A stretch of DNA of 64,000 nt from Mesorhizobium qingshengii (lineage in GTDB: Bacteria; Pseudomonadota; Alphaproteobacteria; Rhizobiales; Rhizobiaceae): assembly GCF_900103325.1 (NCBI RefSeq), contig NZ_FMXM01000003.1, positions 186,001-250,000 on the forward strand, in the 5' to 3' direction. Positions 25,499 to 35,116 of this stretch are shown here, one piece after another. Below the pieces are notes generated by a model. The model was given only the letters and a program-made list of their open reading frames with translations. It made no database searches and had not been told where the DNA came from. How positions within the stretch are numbered: position 1 is the first letter of the stretch; each line of letters begins with the position of its first letter. The translations under genes and the position numbers were made by a program.

Positions 25499-27490
25499 AT
25501 GACTGATCATCGCTCCCCCGACACCCGATTCGCCACCAGCCGGCTCGAGGAAAACGAAGGACCGGCCACCAACCCCACCGACAACCGCACCATGGGCGAA
25601 ATCATCGCCGCGCGATTCTCGCGCCGTGGTTTCCTGAAGGGTTCGCTGGCCGTCTCGGCGATCGCCGCCACCGTCAGCCCGCTGGCTCTGGTCAGCGCCG
25701 ACGAGGCGCGCGCCGCGGAAGGCTCCGCCTTCTCGTTCGACGAGCTCGAGGCTGGCATCGACGACAAGCACCATGTCGCGCCGGGCTATGATGCCGATGT
25801 GCTGTTGCGCTGGGGCGATCCGCTGTTTGCCGATTCGCCGGAATTCGATCCGACGAAACAGTCGGCGCAGGCCCAGGCAAAACAGTTCGGCTACAACAAC
25901 GACTATGTCGGCTATATGCCGATCGACGGTTCGGCCGAACACGGCCTACTGGTGGTCAATCACGAATACACCAATCCGCATCTGATGTTTCCGGGCCTCG
26001 TCACCATCGCCGACGGCAAGGCCAAGCAGGCGCCGCTCAGCAAGGAACAGGTCGATGTCGAGATGGCGGCACACGGCGGCACCATCGTCGAGATCCGCAA
26101 GCAAGCCGGCAAATGGCAGGTGGTGCGCGACGGCAAGCTCAACCGCCGCATCACCGCCAACACCGAAATGGCGCTGTCCGGCCCGGTCGCCGGCCATGAC
26201 CGCGTCAAGACCAATGCCGATCCGTCCGGCACCAAGGTGTTCGGCACCATCAACAATTGCGCCGGCGGCGTTACGCCCTGGGGCACCTATGTGATGTCCG
26301 AGGAGAACATCCACGGCTATTTCTCAGGCGAACTGCCCGAGGGCCACAAGGAAGCCGCCAACTACAAGCGCCTCGGCATCCCCGAAGGCGCCTATGAATG
26401 GGCGGCGCATTACGACCGCTTCGACCTCGCCAAGGAACCGAACGAGCCCAATCGCTTCGGCTGGATCGTCGAGGTCGACGTCAACGATCCGACCTCGACG
26501 CCGAGGAAGCGCACCGCCATGGGCCGTTTCAAGCATGAGGGCGCCGAATCGATCGTCGCCAGGGATGGCCGCGTCGTCTTCTATCTCGGCGACGACGAGC
26601 GCTTCGACTATGTCTACAAGTTCGTCACCGCCGGCCGGTTCAATGCCAGCGACCACGCCGCCAACAAGGACCTGCTCGACGACGGCACGCTGCATGTCGC
26701 CAAATTCGCCGATGACGGTTCGGTGGAATGGCTGCCGATCGTCTTCGGCCAAGGCCCGCTGACCGCCGAGAACGGTTTTGCCAGCCAGGCCGACGTGCTG
26801 ATCGAGACGCGGCGCGCGGCCGACCTGCTCGGCGCCACCAAGATGGACCGCCCCGAAGACATCCAGCCCAATGCCGTCAACGGCAAGGTCTATGTCATGC
26901 TGACCAACAATTCGAAGCGCAAGGCCGACCAGGTCGATGCCGCCAATCCGCGCGCCGCGAACGCCTTCGGTCACATCATCGAGATATCGGAGGACGGCGG
27001 CGATTTCACCTCTGCGAAGGGCAAGTGGGAGGTGCTGCTGAAATGCGGCGATCCGGCGGTTGCCGAGGTCGGCGCCACCTTCTCGACGGCAACGACGGCC
27101 AATGGCTGGTTCGGCATGCCCGACAATTGCGCGGTCGATTCGGCCGGCCGCCTGTGGGTCGCCACCGATGGCCAGGGCCCGAAGGCCACCGGCCGCACCG
27201 ACGGCCTGTGGGCGGTCGACACCGAAGGAGCGGCCCGGGCCACCTCAAAACTGTTCTTCCGCGTGCCGATCGGCGCCGAAATGTGCGGCCCGCTGTTTAC
27301 GCCTGATGATCAGACCGCCTTCGTCGCGGTCCAGCATCCGGGCGACGGCGGCGAGGACTGGGAGGCGTTCGGCCGCCCGTCCTACTATGAGGACCTGTCG
27401 ACCCGCTGGCCCGACTTCAGGCCCGACATGCCGGTGCGGCCGGCGGTCGTTGCGATCACCAAACAGGGCGGTGGCAAGATCGCGGTCTGA
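25499..27490 (+). CDS. phoX: PhoX-type alkaline phosphatase (DUF839), Tat-exported
   Basis: 663-aa secreted Ca/Fe-dependent phosphatase releasing phosphate from organic esters in the periplasm. A long N-terminal part carries a Tat signal SRRGFLKGSL at 41-50 with cleavage near ADEARA. PhoX blocks include LLVVNHEYTNPHLMFPG, NNCAGGVTPWGTYVMSEENIHGYF, VVFYLGDDERFDYVYKFV and FFRVPIGAEMCGPLFTPDDQTAFVAVQHPGD. A PHO-box-like site upstream fits phosphate-starvation induction. Monocistronic, with a terminator after it. Confidence 0.92.
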   Translation: MTDHRSPDTRFATSRLEENEGPATNPTDNRTMGEIIAARFSRRGFLKGSLAVSAIAATVSPLALVSADEARAAEGSAFSFDELEAGIDDKHHVAPGYDADVLLRWGDPLFADSPEFDPTKQSAQAQAKQFGYNNDYVGYMPIDGSAEHGLLVVNHEYTNPHLMFPGLVTIADGKAKQAPLSKEQVDVEMAAHGGTIVEIRKQAGKWQVVRDGKLNRRITANTEMALSGPVAGHDRVKTNADPSGTKVFGTINNCAGGVTPWGTYVMSEENIHGYFSGELPEGHKEAANYKRLGIPEGAYEWAAHYDRFDLAKEPNEPNRFGWIVEVDVNDPTSTPRKRTAMGRFKHEGAESIVARDGRVVFYLGDDERFDYVYKFVTAGRFNASDHAANKDLLDDGTLHVAKFADDGSVEWLPIVFGQGPLTAENGFASQADVLIETRRAADLLGATKMDRPEDIQPNAVNGKVYVMLTNNSKRKADQVDAANPRAANAFGHIIEISEDGGDFTSAKGKWEVLLKCGDPAVAEVGATFSTATTANGWFGMPDNCAVDSAGRLWVATDGQGPKATGRTDGLWAVDTEGAARATSKLFFRVPIGAEMCGPLFTPDDQTAFVAVQHPGDGGEDWEAFGRPSYYEDLSTRWPDFRPDMPVRPAVVAITKQGGGKIAV

Positions 27491-27522
27491 CACGAACCCT
27501 TTTTTCAATTTTCAATTTGAAG

Positions 27523-27556
27523 AGGGGACTTCGGTGATCCGGAGTCCCCTCCTTTT
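27523..27556 (+). terminator. rho-independent terminator after phoX
   Basis: AGGGGACTTCGG (27523-27534) pairs with CCGGAGTCCCCT (27539-27550) with one G-T wobble, loop TGAT, followed by CCTTTTT. Confidence 0.85.
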
Positions 27557-27635
27557 TGCACGAGATCATTCAAGCCTCGGGAAAGATTGGCAATTTACAC
27601 GTGGCGCCCTAGGTCATGACCAGGAGACCCACACC

Positions 27636-27860
27636 ATGCCGAAGTCCGTCTATGACCGTGGCCTGCTCAAGCCTGGCGAGATCGCCAGGCTGCAGCGCGT
27701 CTTCGACGAGGCCTGCCGACAGCGCGAAGCGCATCCCGATTCGGCCGAGGCCCGCGAGATCGCCCTTAACCTGCTCGCCCTGCACAATGCCGGCATGGTC
27801 GAGGAGGACATGCTGATGGAAGCAGTCGGTTTCCGCCGGCTCGAGCCGAAGTCGGCATGA
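27636..27860 (+). CDS. small conserved-type protein (74 aa), function unknown
   Basis: 74-aa helical, charged protein: MPKSVYDRGLLKPGEIARLQRVFDEAC, then AREIALNLLALHNAGMVEEDMLMEAVGF. AGGAGACCC precedes the ATG by seven bases, supporting this start. No membrane segment or cysteine pair. It resembles small hypothetical proteins of rhizobia, but I cannot name a domain. Stands alone between the phoX terminator and the convergent GNAT gene. Confidence 0.7.
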   Translation: MPKSVYDRGLLKPGEIARLQRVFDEACRQREAHPDSAEAREIALNLLALHNAGMVEEDMLMEAVGFRRLEPKSA

Positions 27861-27880
27861 CCCACGAGCCGGCGGCGGCC

Positions 27881-28561
27881 CTACTCCGCGCGCTGAACCA
27901 CGGCAACGTTCATTGCGCTTCTCAATCGGAAGCCGATGGACTCGTATAATTTGATGGCAGCAGCGTTTGTGGCATAGGCGTGAAGATAGGGTATCTCGCC
28001 GCGCGCCATGATCTGGTTTGCCACGAACAGGGACAGCAGCCGGCCCAGGCCGCCGCCGCGAAACTCCGGATGCGAGCACACGCCGCTGAGTTCGGTATAG
28101 CCAGGCTGCTTCATGCGCTCGCCGGCCATCGCCACCAGCCGGCCCTCGATTTTTACACCCCAGAACTCGCCGAGGCTCAATGCCCCGAGCGTGAACGGGC
28201 CAGGCCTGGTGAGCGACGCCAGGGCCAGCATCTCGGCTGCATCGTCTTGCGTCAGGGGCTGCACGCGCTCATCCGACACGGTCCGCAGTGGCGCCTCGGC
28301 AACCATCTGGACGCCGAAGGCGGTCGAGATCGCCGATAGCCCAGCAGGAAGAGCAATGGCGTCCGCCTGAAGCATGATCACGCTCTCGTTTGGGGGAACA
28401 AGCTTCGCGAGCGCCTGGAGGCTTTCCGCGTCGTCCGTGGCGGTGGCCGCGAAGGGAACGATCGACGATGGATAGCGCCTGGCGAGCTTGTCCCCTTGCG
28501 CGAAGGCCTGATGGCGCGTGTCCAGCGCGCTCCAGACGGGACGATCGAGCACGTGCCTCAT
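27881..28561 (-). CDS. GNAT-family N-acetyltransferase
   Basis: 226-aa acyltransferase. The acetyl-CoA loop is GVCSHPEFRGGGLGRLLSLFVANQIMARGEIPYLHAYATNAAAIKLYESIGFR (about 155-210), with Q/RxxGxG/A as EFRGGGLG. The N-terminal ~100 residues are a second, degenerate domain. Substrate unknown. The ATG at 28561 overlaps the MarR stop by four bases, so MarR and GNAT are co-translated. Confidence 0.85.
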   Translation of the reverse strand: MRHVLDRPVWSALDTRHQAFAQGDKLARRYPSSIVPFAATATDDAESLQALAKLVPPNESVIMLQADAIALPAGLSAISTAFGVQMVAEAPLRTVSDERVQPLTQDDAAEMLALASLTRPGPFTLGALSLGEFWGVKIEGRLVAMAGERMKQPGYTELSGVCSHPEFRGGGLGRLLSLFVANQIMARGEIPYLHAYATNAAAIKLYESIGFRLRSAMNVAVVQRAE

Positions 28562-29052
28562 TGCGCTGCGCCCTTGCTCATTTTTACACGACGATCGAGC
28601 GGGGCCGCGACCAGACCGTCCTCGATGGCGGCCAGTTGATCGAGCAGCGGCCCGGAAAGGCCCCGGCACAAATCCGCGACGGCGCCCTCGATACGCGGCC
28701 AGACGTCTCGCTTTGCAACATCGACAAGGCCCTGACCGCTCTTGGTCAGGGAGACCATCCTGCGCCGCTGGTCGCCGTCCGATTGCGTGACCTCGACCAG
28801 TCCCAGATCGGCCAGGAGCGATACGCTTCGCGTCACGCCTGGCTGCGTGATGCCGAGAGATTGCGCCAGCTCGCCGACAGGCAGCGGCCCCAGCCTGTCG
28901 AGCGCGGCCAGGAGAGGGTACTGGCTGGACTGAACCGGAACATCCAGGCAATCGAGCAGACGCTGCGTATCGGCCTGCAATTGCTCGCCGATCCGCTTCA
29001 ACCTGCTGCCCAGGCACAGGAAACCAAGAGATCGCAGGACGTCTTCCATCAT
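28558..29052 (-). CDS. MarR-family transcriptional regulator
   Basis: 164-aa winged-helix regulator: LPVGELAQSLGITQPGVTRSVSLLADLGLVEVTQSDGDQRRRMVSLT (recognition helix and wing, about 55-100). Starts MMEDVLRS; either of two adjacent ATGs (29052, 29049) may be used. Ligand unknown. A palindrome ATAACATGTTAT 22 bases upstream of the start codon is a likely operator, so the pair is probably autoregulated. Confidence 0.85.
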   Translation of the reverse strand: MMEDVLRSLGFLCLGSRLKRIGEQLQADTQRLLDCLDVPVQSSQYPLLAALDRLGPLPVGELAQSLGITQPGVTRSVSLLADLGLVEVTQSDGDQRRRMVSLTKSGQGLVDVAKRDVWPRIEGAVADLCRGLSGPLLDQLAAIEDGLVAAPLDRRVKMSKGAAQ

Positions 29053-29073
29053 TCTCTCGCTCGCTGTTAAACC

Positions 29074-29090
29074 ATAACATGTTATATAAC
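29074..29090 (-). promoter_or_regulatory. palindromic MarR operator candidate
   Basis: ATAACATGTTAT (29074-29085) overlaps a second palindrome GTTATATAAC (29081-29090). Both are perfect and AT-rich, as MarR sites usually are, and lie just upstream of the marR-type start. Confidence 0.6.
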
Positions 29091-29206
29091 AAGGCAAGAA
29101 ATAGGTCAATCCATGCTATTCGGGCGTGCATCGATCCCTATGCCGCAAGCGGATTCCCGAACCGACCGGGGTGCGCACCGCCGGTTCCCGGCGCATCGAA
29201 CCTAAA

Positions 29207-30403
29207 TCAGCGTGAAGCGCCGGCTTGGCGGGAGACGCCCGCGGAACTGGCAATCCGCTTGGCGATCGCTTTTGCCATGATGACGGAATTGGCGAAGCAG
29301 CCGCGGATGCTTGGCCGCATGCCGGTGAACCAGAGGCCGGGCAATTTCGGATCGCTGTCGCCGCCATTGAAAAGCGGAAAGCCCTTGCCGTCGAGCACCC
29401 CCAGCTTGCCGACCATGGGCTCCAGTCCAGTGCGGTAGCCTGTCGCGGCAATGACGATATCGGGAGCGACCAGGTTGCCATTGGCCAGTATCACGCCGTC
29501 GCGGGTGAATTCCCGTATTGCCGGCACCACGACGATCCGGCCCGACTTGATGGCGTTGACGGCGCCATCGTCGGCGGCGATCGCCGTGTAGTCCGAGGCC
29601 AGGCGCGATACGCCGCCGGAAGGCGCGGGCGGCATGCCGAATTTGGTCAGGTCGCCGAAAGCCAGGCGCTGCGTCGCCGCGATCACCGCATCGGCGAGGC
29701 GCAAGGGCAAGCGCGCCATGAGCGGCGAGAGCCGGTGCACGGCGATCTTGCCGATCCGCTTGGGCAGAAGGGCAGGGCCGTTGCGGGCCGACAGCCAGAC
29801 CGCGGCCGTGTCCACAGTTGCCAGATGATTGAGCGCGTCGAAGCCCGAATTGCCGGCGCCGACCACCAGCACCTTTTTACCCGCATAGTCCTTCGCGTCA
29901 CCAAAATCCGCCGAATGGATGATCCGGCCGGCGAAATCCTTCATTCCTTTCCATTCGGGAACGAAGGGCTGCCTGTCACGCCCGGTGGCGATGACGACAT
30001 GGTGGGCCAGGCGCGGTCCGGCGCTGGTCAGCACGGCCCAATGATCGCCCTTGAACGCGATCTCTTCGACAGCGACGCCGAACTGCACCGGCAGCCCATG
30101 CATCTCGCTGAACTCATTGAGATGGCGGATGACAAGGGTGCGGGGCGGAAAGGCCGGCGTGCCGGCGGGGAAGCTGACGCCGGGTAGCGAAGAGAGGTCG
30201 CGATGGGTGTTGAGGTGCAGGTTGAGGTGCCGCCGGTGCCAGGGCTCGGCCAGCCGGCTTTCCTTCTCCAGGATCGCCGCAGGCACGCCGGCCTTGATCA
30301 ACGCATGCGCGGCGGCCAGTCCGGCGGCGCCGGCGCCAATGACGATTGCCGGCTCGACTGCCACCGGCTGGTGCGCCACCGGTTTGATTGTCGTGTCAGC
30401 CAT
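29207..30403 (-). CDS. FAD/NAD(P)-dependent oxidoreductase (flavin monooxygenase-like)
   Basis: 398-aa flavoprotein. FAD-binding GAGAAGLAAAH (about 23-33), Baeyer-Villiger/FMO-like RHLNLHLNTHRDLSSLPG, and a second Rossmann motif VVGAGNSGFDALNHL for NADPH (about 178-192). The C-terminal ATGYRTGLEPMVG and GLWFTGMRPS are typical of FMO/YUCCA-type proteins. The reaction is unknown; N- or S-oxygenation is plausible. The ATG at 30421 has a better ribosome site (GGAAGG) and is an alternative start. Confidence 0.83.
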   Translation of the reverse strand: MADTTIKPVAHQPVAVEPAIVIGAGAAGLAAAHALIKAGVPAAILEKESRLAEPWHRRHLNLHLNTHRDLSSLPGVSFPAGTPAFPPRTLVIRHLNEFSEMHGLPVQFGVAVEEIAFKGDHWAVLTSAGPRLAHHVVIATGRDRQPFVPEWKGMKDFAGRIIHSADFGDAKDYAGKKVLVVGAGNSGFDALNHLATVDTAAVWLSARNGPALLPKRIGKIAVHRLSPLMARLPLRLADAVIAATQRLAFGDLTKFGMPPAPSGGVSRLASDYTAIAADDGAVNAIKSGRIVVVPAIREFTRDGVILANGNLVAPDIVIAATGYRTGLEPMVGKLGVLDGKGFPLFNGGDSDPKLPGLWFTGMRPSIRGCFANSVIMAKAIAKRIASSAGVSRQAGASR

Positions 30404-30758
30404 TGTCTCTCGAACCCTCATTCGACCCTTCCAGCGCCACACCTCCGCCGTGGAAGCGCAAGGCACGCCGCGTCGTTCTGATACTGCGCATGATCCTTAT
30501 CGCGAATCGCCAGCGATTCTCGAGCCGTGCGCCGGCCGCGGTTGCGTCCTATATGGCACATACGCCACATCGGCGGTAATCAGGTCGCGGCAATGTGATT
30601 GATTCGAGGTCCGGGGGCTTGGCGGATCTTCTGTCACAGCGCGGGAACTCGAAACTCGCAGTCGGTTTTCGAGTTCACGGGCGAAATCAAAGCGCCACGG
30701 CGTGTCTTGCGTGTCCACAAGATGCGCGGCGCTGTAGACGGTACGCGGAATCTCGACC
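30404..30758. other. 355-base intergenic region
   Basis: No credible gene. It separates two divergent genes and must hold both promoters. A small hairpin GAATCGC/GCGATTC lies at 30504-30519; no strong operator-like dyad was seen. Confidence 0.6.
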
Positions 30759-31796
30759 ATGCCCTCCTTGCGGATCTATTTCGACAAAATTCTCGAGGGC
30801 GCCGCGCCCAAGGTCCCGCGGCAGGACCTGACGCATGTCGAGCGCCTGGCGCTGGTCCGCCGCCATGGCGATTTCTCGCTCGCCTATTCCACCGCAGTGC
30901 AAGGCAAGCTTTCTTATTTCGGCGATGCCGACGGCTACATCGCCTTCGGCACCAAGATGAGGCATCATTTCGCGCTCGGCGATCCGGTGACGGCTCCGGC
31001 CCATCGGCCCGACTACATCAGGCGCTTCGTCGAGACCGCCGGCAGCCCCTGGTTCGTTCAGATCGGCGAGCCGACCGCGCGCGTGCTGGCCAGGCTCGGC
31101 TACAAGGTCAATCGGCTCGGCATCGACACCCGCCTGAGCCTGCCCGACCATGATTTTTCCGGAAAGCGGAACGAAACCGTGCGCTACTCCGAGCGCTGGC
31201 TGTTGAAGAAGGGTTTTTCGTTCGACGAGGACAAGCGGACGATCTTTCTCGACGAGATCGCCCGGCTTTCCGAAAACTGGCGCGGCGACCGCATCGTCAA
31301 ACGCTGGGAGATGGGCTTTCTCAACCGCCCGTTTGCCGACCATCTCGGCATCGACATGCGCCGTTTCGTGCTGCACGGCCCCGATGGCGAGCTCGTCGCC
31401 CTGCTCGACTTCGATCCGCTGTTTCGAGACGGCAAGGTCATCGGCTACACCACGGCCTTCAAGCGAAAGCATATCAATGCCTCGCCGCATGCCGAGATCG
31501 GCCTGACCAAATTCGCCGTCGACCGTTTTCGCGAGCAAGGCATGTCGGTGGTCACGCTCGGCCTGTCGCCGATGCTCGATATCGGGCCAAGCGGATTCGC
31601 CGAAAGCGATTTCTGGCGCAACACCTTCCAGCGCGCCTACGAATCGCCATGGGTCAACCGCCGCAGGTTCAACCTGCAAGGCCAGGCGGCGTTCAAGCGC
31701 CGCTTCCATGGCACCGAGGAGCCGACCTATATCGCCTTCCGCAAAGGAACATATGTCGAGATGCTGGGACTGCTGCGGCTGGTCAAGGCCATTTGA
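30759..31796 (+). CDS. DUF2156 / phosphatidylglycerol lysyltransferase C-domain protein
   Basis: 345-aa cytosolic protein of the MprF/LpiA C-terminal family (DUF2156), with two tandem GNAT-like halves: LSYFGDADGYIAFGTKMRHHFALGDPVTAP and DFDPLFRDGKVIGYTTAFKRKHINASPHAEIGLTKFAVDRF. Full MprF-type enzymes have an N-terminal membrane flippase domain; this one lacks it. It may transfer amino acids from tRNA to lipids or other acceptors, but that is inference. Monocistronic. Confidence 0.8.
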   Translation: MPSLRIYFDKILEGAAPKVPRQDLTHVERLALVRRHGDFSLAYSTAVQGKLSYFGDADGYIAFGTKMRHHFALGDPVTAPAHRPDYIRRFVETAGSPWFVQIGEPTARVLARLGYKVNRLGIDTRLSLPDHDFSGKRNETVRYSERWLLKKGFSFDEDKRTIFLDEIARLSENWRGDRIVKRWEMGFLNRPFADHLGIDMRRFVLHGPDGELVALLDFDPLFRDGKVIGYTTAFKRKHINASPHAEIGLTKFAVDRFREQGMSVVTLGLSPMLDIGPSGFAESDFWRNTFQRAYESPWVNRRRFNLQGQAAFKRRFHGTEEPTYIAFRKGTYVEMLGLLRLVKAI

Positions 31797-31829
31797 AATT
31801 CTGCGGGAGCTGGGCTTTGCGAAGCCGCG

Positions 31830-32591
31830 TCAGTTTCTCAGCCGGTAGCCGGTCCTGAAGATCCAGGCGACGATCGTTATGCAGACCAGCAGGAAGACGA
31901 CGGTCATGCCGAGGCTGACGCCGACCGAGACGTCGGACTTGCCATAGAAGCTCCAGCGGAAGCCGCTGATCAGGTAGACGACCGGATTGAACAGCGTCAC
32001 TGTGCGCCAGATGCCGGGCAGCATGTTGATCGAATAGAAACTGCCGCCGAGGAAGGTCAGCGGCGTGATGATCAGCAGCGGCACCAGTTGCAGCTGTTCG
32101 AAACTCTTCGCCCAGATGCCGATGATGAAGCCGAACAGGCTGAAGGTCACCGCCGTCAACACCAGGAAGACGACCATCCAGAATGGATGCTGGATGGAAA
32201 GCGGCACGAACAGCGAGGCGGTGGCCAGGATGATCAGGCCGAGGATGATCGACTTGGTCGCCGCGCCGCCGACATAGGCGATGACGATCTCCAGATAGGA
32301 GACCGGCGCCGACAGCAACTCGTAGATCGAGCCGACGAATTTCGGGAAGTAGATGGCGAAGGAGGCGTTGGAGATCGACTGCGTCAGCAGTGACAGCATG
32401 ATCAGCCCCGGCACGATGAAGGCGCCGTAGCTGATGCCGTCGATCTCGGTGATGCGCGAGCCGATGGCCGAGCCGAAGACGACAAAATACAGCGATGTCG
32501 AGATGACAGGCGAGACGATGCTCTGCAGCACGGTGCGAAAGGCACGCGCCATTTCCATCCGGTAGATCGCCCAGACCGCGCGCAGGTTCAT
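31830..32591 (-). CDS. ABC-2 transporter permease (YadH/NodJ-like)
   Basis: 253-aa permease with six hydrophobic segments and the NodJ/YadH signature at about residues 180-225 ([41 protein letters not shown]). Pairs with the ATPase whose stop overlaps its start by four bases (ATGA). Substrate unknown; family members export polysaccharide, drugs or, for NodIJ, Nod factor. Its residues do not decide among these. Confidence 0.87.
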   Translation of the reverse strand: MNLRAVWAIYRMEMARAFRTVLQSIVSPVISTSLYFVVFGSAIGSRITEIDGISYGAFIVPGLIMLSLLTQSISNASFAIYFPKFVGSIYELLSAPVSYLEIVIAYVGGAATKSIILGLIILATASLFVPLSIQHPFWMVVFLVLTAVTFSLFGFIIGIWAKSFEQLQLVPLLIITPLTFLGGSFYSINMLPGIWRTVTLFNPVVYLISGFRWSFYGKSDVSVGVSLGMTVVFLLVCITIVAWIFRTGYRLRN

Positions 32592-33514
32592 GGCTCTCTC
32601 CTCACCAGATTGACGAAGATCTCCTCGAGCGAGCTGTTTTGCGTGTCGATGTCGCGGAACTGGATGCCCCCAGCCTCGAGATCGCGGATCAGCGAGGCGA
32701 CGCCCGGCCGCTCGGCCTGGTTGTCATAGGTATAGGTCAGCTGCCCGCCGTCAGGCGACAGCTCCAGTGCGTAGCGCGAGAAGGCCTCGGGAATGGCCGT
32801 CAGCGGGCTGCGCAGCTCCAACACCAGCCGCTTGCGGCCAAGCTTGCGCATCAGTTCGGCCTTGTTCTCGACCAGGATGATCTCGCCGCGATTGATGACG
32901 CCGACGCGGTCGGCCATCGCCTCGGCCTCTTCGATATAGTGGGTGGTGAGGATGATGGTGACGCCGTCCTCGCGCAGGCGCCGCACCATCGCCCACATGT
33001 CCTGGCGCAACTCGACGTCGACGCCGGCGGTCGGTTCGTCGAGGAACAGGATGCGCGGCTCGTGCGACAGCGCCTTGGCGATCATCAGCCGCCGCTTCAT
33101 GCCGCCCGACAGGGTGATCGCCTTGGCGTCCTTCTTGTCCCACAGCGAAAGATCGCGCAGCACCTTCTCGACGAAGGCATGGTTAGCCGGCTTGCCGAAC
33201 AGGCCACGGCTGTAGTTGACCGTCGCCCAGACGGTCTCGAAAGCGTCGATGGTCAGTTCCTGCGGCACCAGGCCGATCAGGCCGCGCGCGGCGCGGTAGT
33301 CCTTGTTGATGTCATGGCCGTCGACCGTGACGGTGCCCGACGAGCGGTTGACTATGCCGCATACGATCGAGATCAGCGTCGTCTTGCCGGCGCCATTGGG
33401 ACCGAGCAGCGCAAAGATCTCGCCGCGCTCGATATCGAGGTTGACTTCCTTGAGCGCCGTGAAGCCGGTTGCGTAGGTCTTGGAGACCCCGGAAATGGAG
33501 AGGATGGAGGGCAT
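32588..33514 (-). CDS. ABC transporter ATP-binding protein (YadG/NodI-like)
   Basis: 308-aa ATPase: Walker [10 protein letters not shown] (about 39-47), Q-loop [13 protein letters not shown], signature [15 protein letters not shown], Walker [12 protein letters not shown], and a ~80-residue C-terminal extension ([18 protein letters not shown]). The start at 33514 follows GGAGAGGATGGAGGGC; the frame continues upstream without family similarity. A GTTGCATGCAAC palindrome lies at 33564-33575 in its promoter region. Confidence 0.9.
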   Translation of the reverse strand: MPSILSISGVSKTYATGFTALKEVNLDIERGEIFALLGPNGAGKTTLISIVCGIVNRSSGTVTVDGHDINKDYRAARGLIGLVPQELTIDAFETVWATVNYSRGLFGKPANHAFVEKVLRDLSLWDKKDAKAITLSGGMKRRLMIAKALSHEPRILFLDEPTAGVDVELRQDMWAMVRRLREDGVTIILTTHYIEEAEAMADRVGVINRGEIILVENKAELMRKLGRKRLVLELRSPLTAIPEAFSRYALELSPDGGQLTYTYDNQAERPGVASLIRDLEAGGIQFRDIDTQNSSLEEIFVNLVRREP

Positions 33515-33563
33515 GATTGAAAACGGCTGCTTGAAAGAGGTGACCTGATATAGGCCGAATGTC

Positions 33564-33575
33564 GTTGCATGCAAC
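33564..33575. promoter_or_regulatory. 12-bp palindrome between the ABC exporter and cioA
   Basis: GTTGCATGCAAC, perfect dyad, 50 bases upstream of the ABC ATPase start and 178 bases before cioA. It could be an operator for the exporter; no regulator gene is adjacent. Confidence 0.35.
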
Positions 33576-33753
33576 CGCAAGTCAATGCCGCTGCTGACAG
33601 TTCTCGACAATCATCGCGAGTCCGCAGCCTATCGCATGGTGATGCTTTCCTTGATCTGCTGCGACAACGCGCCCCGCGTGGCGCCACGCCGCTTTGACCC
33701 AGCCCCACTTCGAGCCTATTCTTCCGCGCATTAGCAGCAGCCGGAGCCCGCCA

Positions 33754-35115
33754 ATGGACCCGCTCATCCTGTCGCGCATGCAGTTCGGCGCGAATATTTC
33801 GTTCCACATCCTGTTTCCGACAATCACCATTGCGCTTGGCTGGGTGCTGCTGTTCTTCAAGCTCCGCTACAATGCCACGGGCGATTCCGCCTGGATGCGC
33901 GCCTATTTCACCTGGGTGAAGGTGTTTGCGCTGTCCTTCGCCATGGGCGTGGTCACCGGCGTCACCATGAGCTTCCAGTTCGGCACCAACTGGCCGGGCT
34001 ATATGCAGAAGGTCGGCAACATCGCCGGGCCGCTGCTGGCCTACGAGATCCTCACCGCCTTCTTCCTCGAAGCGGCCTTCCTCGGCATCATGCTGTTCGG
34101 CTTCCGCCGTGTCTCCAACCGCATCCACACGCTGGCGACGGTGCTGGTGGCCGGCGGCACCACCGTCTCGGCGTTCTGGATCATCGCGCTGAATTCCTGG
34201 ATGCAGACGCCGGCCGGCTTCGAGATGCGCGACGGCGTGGCGCATGCCGTCGACTGGTGGGCGATCGTCTTCAACCCGTCGATGCCCTACCGGCTGGTCC
34301 ACATGCTCTTGGCTTCCGGGCTGACGGTATCGTTCCTCATCGCCGGCCTGTCGGCGCTGCGCTACCTCAAGGGCGACCGTTCGGAATCGATGTGGAAGGC
34401 GCTGCGCACCGGCGTCTTCACCGCGGCGATCCTGATCCCGATCCAGATCTTCGCCGGCGACCAGCACGGGCTGAACACGCTGGAGCACCAGCCGCAGAAG
34501 ATCGCCGCCATGGAGGCCAACTGGAACACCGGCCCCAACGTGCCGCTGGTTCTCTTCGCCCTGCCCGACGAGGCAGCCAAGGAAAACAGGTTCGAAATCG
34601 CCATTCCGGACGGTGCCAGCCTCGTGCTGCGGCACAGCACCGACGGGGTCGTGCCGGGGCTGAACGACTATGCCGGCAACCATCCGCCGGTCTTCCCGGT
34701 GTTCTGGGGTTTTCGCATCATGGTCGGCACCGGCCTGCTGATGCTGGCCGTCTCCTGGTCCGCCGCCTTCTTCCTCAAGCGCCGGCATCGCCTGCCGACG
34801 CCGCTCGCCTTGCTGATGGTGCCGATGGCGCTGTCGGGCTGGCTGGCGACGCTGGCCGGCTGGTACACCACCGAAATCGGCCGCCAGCCCTGGCTGGTGA
34901 CAGGCGTGCTGAAGACCGCCGACGCCGTCGGCCCCGTGGCTGGCAGCCATGTCGCGCTGACGCTGGCCATCTACCTCATTCTCTACGCGTTCTTGTTGAT
35001 CGCCTATCTCGGCGTGCTGGTGCATCTGGCGCTGAAGGCGGCGAAGGACGGCGATTCATCGCCGCTGCCGGGGGTGATGAACGCAGCGCTGTCGCAGCCG
35101 GCCGCAGGAGAGTGA
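33754..35115 (+). CDS. cioA: cytochrome bd-type quinol oxidase subunit I (CioA-like)
   Basis: 453-aa membrane oxidase subunit carrying hemes b558, b595 and d, oxidising quinol and reducing O2. His18 in SRMQFGANISFHILFP is the heme b595 ligand; GRQPW near residue 386 is the quinol-site motif. The periplasmic Q-loop is short, the pattern of cyanide-insensitive CIO rather than CydA of E. coli. The start at 33754 follows CCGGAG. cioB begins one base after the stop. High-affinity or alternative terminal oxidase. Confidence 0.92.
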   Translation: MDPLILSRMQFGANISFHILFPTITIALGWVLLFFKLRYNATGDSAWMRAYFTWVKVFALSFAMGVVTGVTMSFQFGTNWPGYMQKVGNIAGPLLAYEILTAFFLEAAFLGIMLFGFRRVSNRIHTLATVLVAGGTTVSAFWIIALNSWMQTPAGFEMRDGVAHAVDWWAIVFNPSMPYRLVHMLLASGLTVSFLIAGLSALRYLKGDRSESMWKALRTGVFTAAILIPIQIFAGDQHGLNTLEHQPQKIAAMEANWNTGPNVPLVLFALPDEAAKENRFEIAIPDGASLVLRHSTDGVVPGLNDYAGNHPPVFPVFWGFRIMVGTGLLMLAVSWSAAFFLKRRHRLPTPLALLMVPMALSGWLATLAGWYTTEIGRQPWLVTGVLKTADAVGPVAGSHVALTLAIYLILYAFLLIAYLGVLVHLALKAAKDGDSSPLPGVMNAALSQPAAGE

Positions 35116-35116
35116 C

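Noticed and set aside
31830..33514. NodIJ Nod-factor exporter
   Set aside because: The ATPase and permease are of the broad YadGH/NodIJ type, but no nod genes or nod box are nearby, so the specific label is unsupported.
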